From assembly GCF_001558155.1 (NCBI RefSeq), contig NZ_LOAS01000021.1, positions 1 through 64,000 of the forward strand: DNA of 64,000 nucleotides, in the 5' to 3' direction. This document shows, in pieces, positions 62,538 through 64,000 of the stretch (position 1 is the first letter of the stretch; each line of letters begins with the position of its first letter). Made by a program: the position numbers and the translations under genes. The notes beneath the pieces were generated by a model, which had not been told where the DNA came from, did no database searches, and was given only the letters and a program-made list of their open reading frames with translations. The stretch comes from Aliiruegeria sabulilitoris (GTDB lineage Bacteria > Pseudomonadota > Alphaproteobacteria > Rhodobacterales > Rhodobacteraceae).

Positions 62538-62915
62538 ATGCCCAAGAAACGCCGCCCCGCCATCGACATGAACAACCTCACCGAGCGCGAGAAACGCGCC
62601 CACGACCGCGTCCTCCAGCTCGGCGGCGGTCTGGCGATCAGTCAGCACGAGCGGCACGAGAAAATCCTCGACGCCGTCCGAGACTCCTTCGACGATGCCG
62701 TCGCCGAATGCGAGGACCCGGCGCTCATCCGGGAGATCTTCTCGCTCTTCGGGCAAACCGCCTCGCTGAGCAATGCCAAGACCATCGCGACCCATCCTGA
62801 CTGCCCCGCGGATGTGCGGGCGGAAATCGCAGCGCGCGTCGAAGAGAATAATCGGCGGCTGGCAACTGCGCGCAAGGCACGGGAAGCAAAGCGGAACGGG
62901 GCTTCCGCGCAGTAA
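62538..62915 (+). CDS. Hypothetical cytosolic helical protein of the island
   Basis: This encodes 125 residues with AGAGGAG 6 bases before the ATG. It is rich in charged residues and predicted helical, with no signal or membrane segment. A basic start (MPKKRRPAIDMNNLTEREKR) and a long Arg/Glu C-terminal helix (EIAARVEENNRRLATARKAR) could suit nucleic-acid or protein binding. It follows the relaxase, and a strong terminator follows it. No family recognised. Confidence 0.7.
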   Translation: MPKKRRPAIDMNNLTEREKRAHDRVLQLGGGLAISQHERHEKILDAVRDSFDDAVAECEDPALIREIFSLFGQTASLSNAKTIATHPDCPADVRAEIAARVEENNRRLATARKAREAKRNGASAQ

Positions 62916-62945
62916 CGGCGCACCGATCAACAACCGATACAGTTC

Positions 62946-62981
62946 AAGTGGCGCGAACGCAGGTTCGCGCCACTTCTTTTC
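62946..62981 (+). terminator. Strong Rho-independent terminator
   Basis: AAGTGGCGCGAAC / GTTCGCGCCACTT form a 13-bp stem with a 4-base GCAG loop, followed by CTTTT. It lies 31 bases after the previous gene. Confidence 0.93.
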
Positions 62982-63134
62982 GGATCTCCAGATCACCACC
63001 AGCATCAACGGCACCTGCGGTTCCCGTCGCCCCCGGGAGACAGGTCGCAGCGGGGATCGCACGGCGCATCCAGATCTTGCGCCCGTCCGAGATTGGGCCT
63101 TTCCATCCGTCCTGAAATGCCCCACAGGTCCGGA

Positions 63135-64000
63135 ATGCCGTCCGAACGCACATCCTGGATCCTTGTCCTCGCGCTCTGGGCGGCCGGCCTTGGCGCGGCC
63201 GCACAGTTCGCCAAGATTTCCGTCCCCTTCGCCTTTCTGCAACAGGCCTATCCGGAGGCCGGGCTGGGGCTGGGGTTCCTCGTCTCGTTGCTGAGCTTTC
63301 TGGGCATCCTGTTCGGTCTCCTTGCCGGCCTCATCCTCCCCCGCTTCGGGTTCCGCAGAATGTTGATCCCTGCCCTTGCCCTCGGCGCGGTAGTCTCGCT
63401 TGGGCAGTCAGTTCTGCCGCCGTTGCCGGTCATGCTGCTCAGCCGCGTGATCGAGGGAGCGTCGCATTTGGTAATCGTTGTGGCTGCGCCGACGCTGATC
63501 GCCCGGGTGGCATCCTCTCGGGACCGGGGCGTCGCCATGGTCCTATGGAGCACCTTCTTCGGTGTCTCCTTCGCGATTGTGGCCTGGCTGGGCCTGCCGC
63601 TGGTCCGGACATTCGGGCTTCAAAGCCTGTTCCTGACCCATGCCGCCGTCATGGCGGGTATCGCGGTGCTGCTGGCCTGGCGGCTTCCCGGAGAGCCCGA
63701 CCGCGTCGCGCCGCCTCCGCTGGGCGGCGTTCGGGGAATCCTTCGCAAACACACTACGGTCTATGCCTCGCCCCATCAGGCCGCACCTGCGCTGGCCTGG
63801 CTGTTCTACACGCTCACCTTCGTGTCGCTCCTGACCGTCCTGCCCGGCCAGATCGCCGAGCCCCACCGGGCAATGGCGGCCGGCGCAATGCCCATCGCTT
63901 CGCTCGTGACCTCCATGACCCTCGGTGTCCTGCTCCTGCGGTGGGTGTCGGCTGTGACCCTTGTCATGACCGGCTTCGCCCTCTCGGCCGGCGTGAGCCT
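63135..64000 (+). CDS. MFS-type transporter, 3' end outside window
   Basis: The frame opens at ATG 63135 (MPSERTSWILVLALWAAGLG) and stays open to the window edge: 288 codons. Successive hydrophobic helices are clear, with ILFGLLAGLILPRFGFRRML between helices 2 and 3 (the MFS loop region), SRVIEGASHLVIVVAAPTLI, and a central basic loop (RLPGEPDRVAPPPLGGVRGI) before the second half. It resembles CynX/NarK-like or drug-type MFS proteins, but the substrate cannot be told. It follows a terminator by 150 bases and so has its own promoter. Confidence 0.85.
   Translation, partial: MPSERTSWILVLALWAAGLGAAAQFAKISVPFAFLQQAYPEAGLGLGFLVSLLSFLGILFGLLAGLILPRFGFRRMLIPALALGAVVSLGQSVLPPLPVMLLSRVIEGASHLVIVVAAPTLIARVASSRDRGVAMVLWSTFFGVSFAIVAWLGLPLVRTFGLQSLFLTHAAVMAGIAVLLAWRLPGEPDRVAPPPLGGVRGILRKHTTVYASPHQAAPALAWLFYTLTFVSLLTVLPGQIAEPHRAMAAGAMPIASLVTSMTLGVLLLRWVSAVTLVMTGFALSAGVS

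Larger units (their letters stand above)
50299..64000. mobile_element. Genomic island at tRNA-Glu (right end beyond window)
   Basis: From the tRNA 3' end onward the gene content changes from dense operons to sparse and broken genes. It includes an integrase, small orphan ORFs, a nonsense-mutated gene, an autotransporter, an IS200-like remnant and a frameshifted MobV relaxase. This fits an integrated mobilisable element or plasmid-derived island that has decayed. Whether the MFS gene at the edge belongs to it is unclear. Confidence 0.65.

Overview
The window is high-GC DNA whose gene content and protein style point to an alphaproteobacterium of the Rhodobacteraceae (Roseobacter-type). The evidence is the compact tad/cpa pilus locus, DUF805 membrane proteins, the class II GshA, a MobV relaxase of the type seen on rhodobacteral plasmids, and an integrase beside tRNA-Glu. 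This assignment rests on recognising families by eye; no search was run.

Positions 1-8522 hold most of a Flp/Tad (type IVc) pilus assembly locus on the + strand: the end of one Flp-type pilin gene, a second small pilin-like gene, then cpaB, cpaC (secretin), a small lipoprotein, cpaE, cpaF, tadB and tadC. Positions 8692-23447 are ordinary chromosomal housekeeping: plsY, two DUF805 proteins, gshA, a GNAT acetyltransferase, rsmE, ubiA, an OmpA-family protein with a coiled-coil partner, moaE/moaD, pgsA, uvrC, a pteridine-reductase-like SDR and a Ca/Na antiporter. The uvrC-SDR gap is AT-rich and carries two DnaA-box-like sites.

Positions 24351-32964 are a seven-gene minus-strand catabolic operon: a LacI-type repressor, a sugar-type ABC importer (binding protein, two unusual permeases, ATPase), a GH63/MGH1-like glycoside hydrolase and a glycerate 2-kinase. 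Together they suggest uptake of a glycosyl-glycerate (glucosyl- or mannosylglycerate), hydrolysis to sugar and glycerate, and phosphorylation of the glycerate. A perfect 16-bp palindrome and a second near copy lie upstream of the repressor gene. Further on are a canonical tryptophan 2,3-dioxygenase, a ROK regulator, a P-loop sugar/nucleoside kinase and a divergent second member of the dioxygenase superfamily. After these come a dipeptide ABC importer with an M24 Xaa-Pro-type peptidase (39573-46303) and a carnitine-to-glycine-betaine module (46441-50135: GlxA-type regulator, BKACE enzyme, carnitine dehydrogenase-thioesterase fusion).

At 50224-50298 lies tRNA-Glu(UUC), and everything to its right looks like an integrated, partly decayed mobile element: a tyrosine integrase facing the tRNA 3' end, a small integrase-companion ORF, a gene broken by an in-frame TGA, and a PemK/MazF-like protein. 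The element continues with about 1 kb of GC-rich imperfect repeats, a 1.6-kresidue autotransporter with duplicated passenger repeats, a TIGR03032-family protein, an IS200-like transposase remnant and a frameshifted MobV relaxase. A small cytosolic protein and an MFS transporter cut by the window edge follow. No second copy of the tRNA end was seen, so the right boundary is probably beyond the window.
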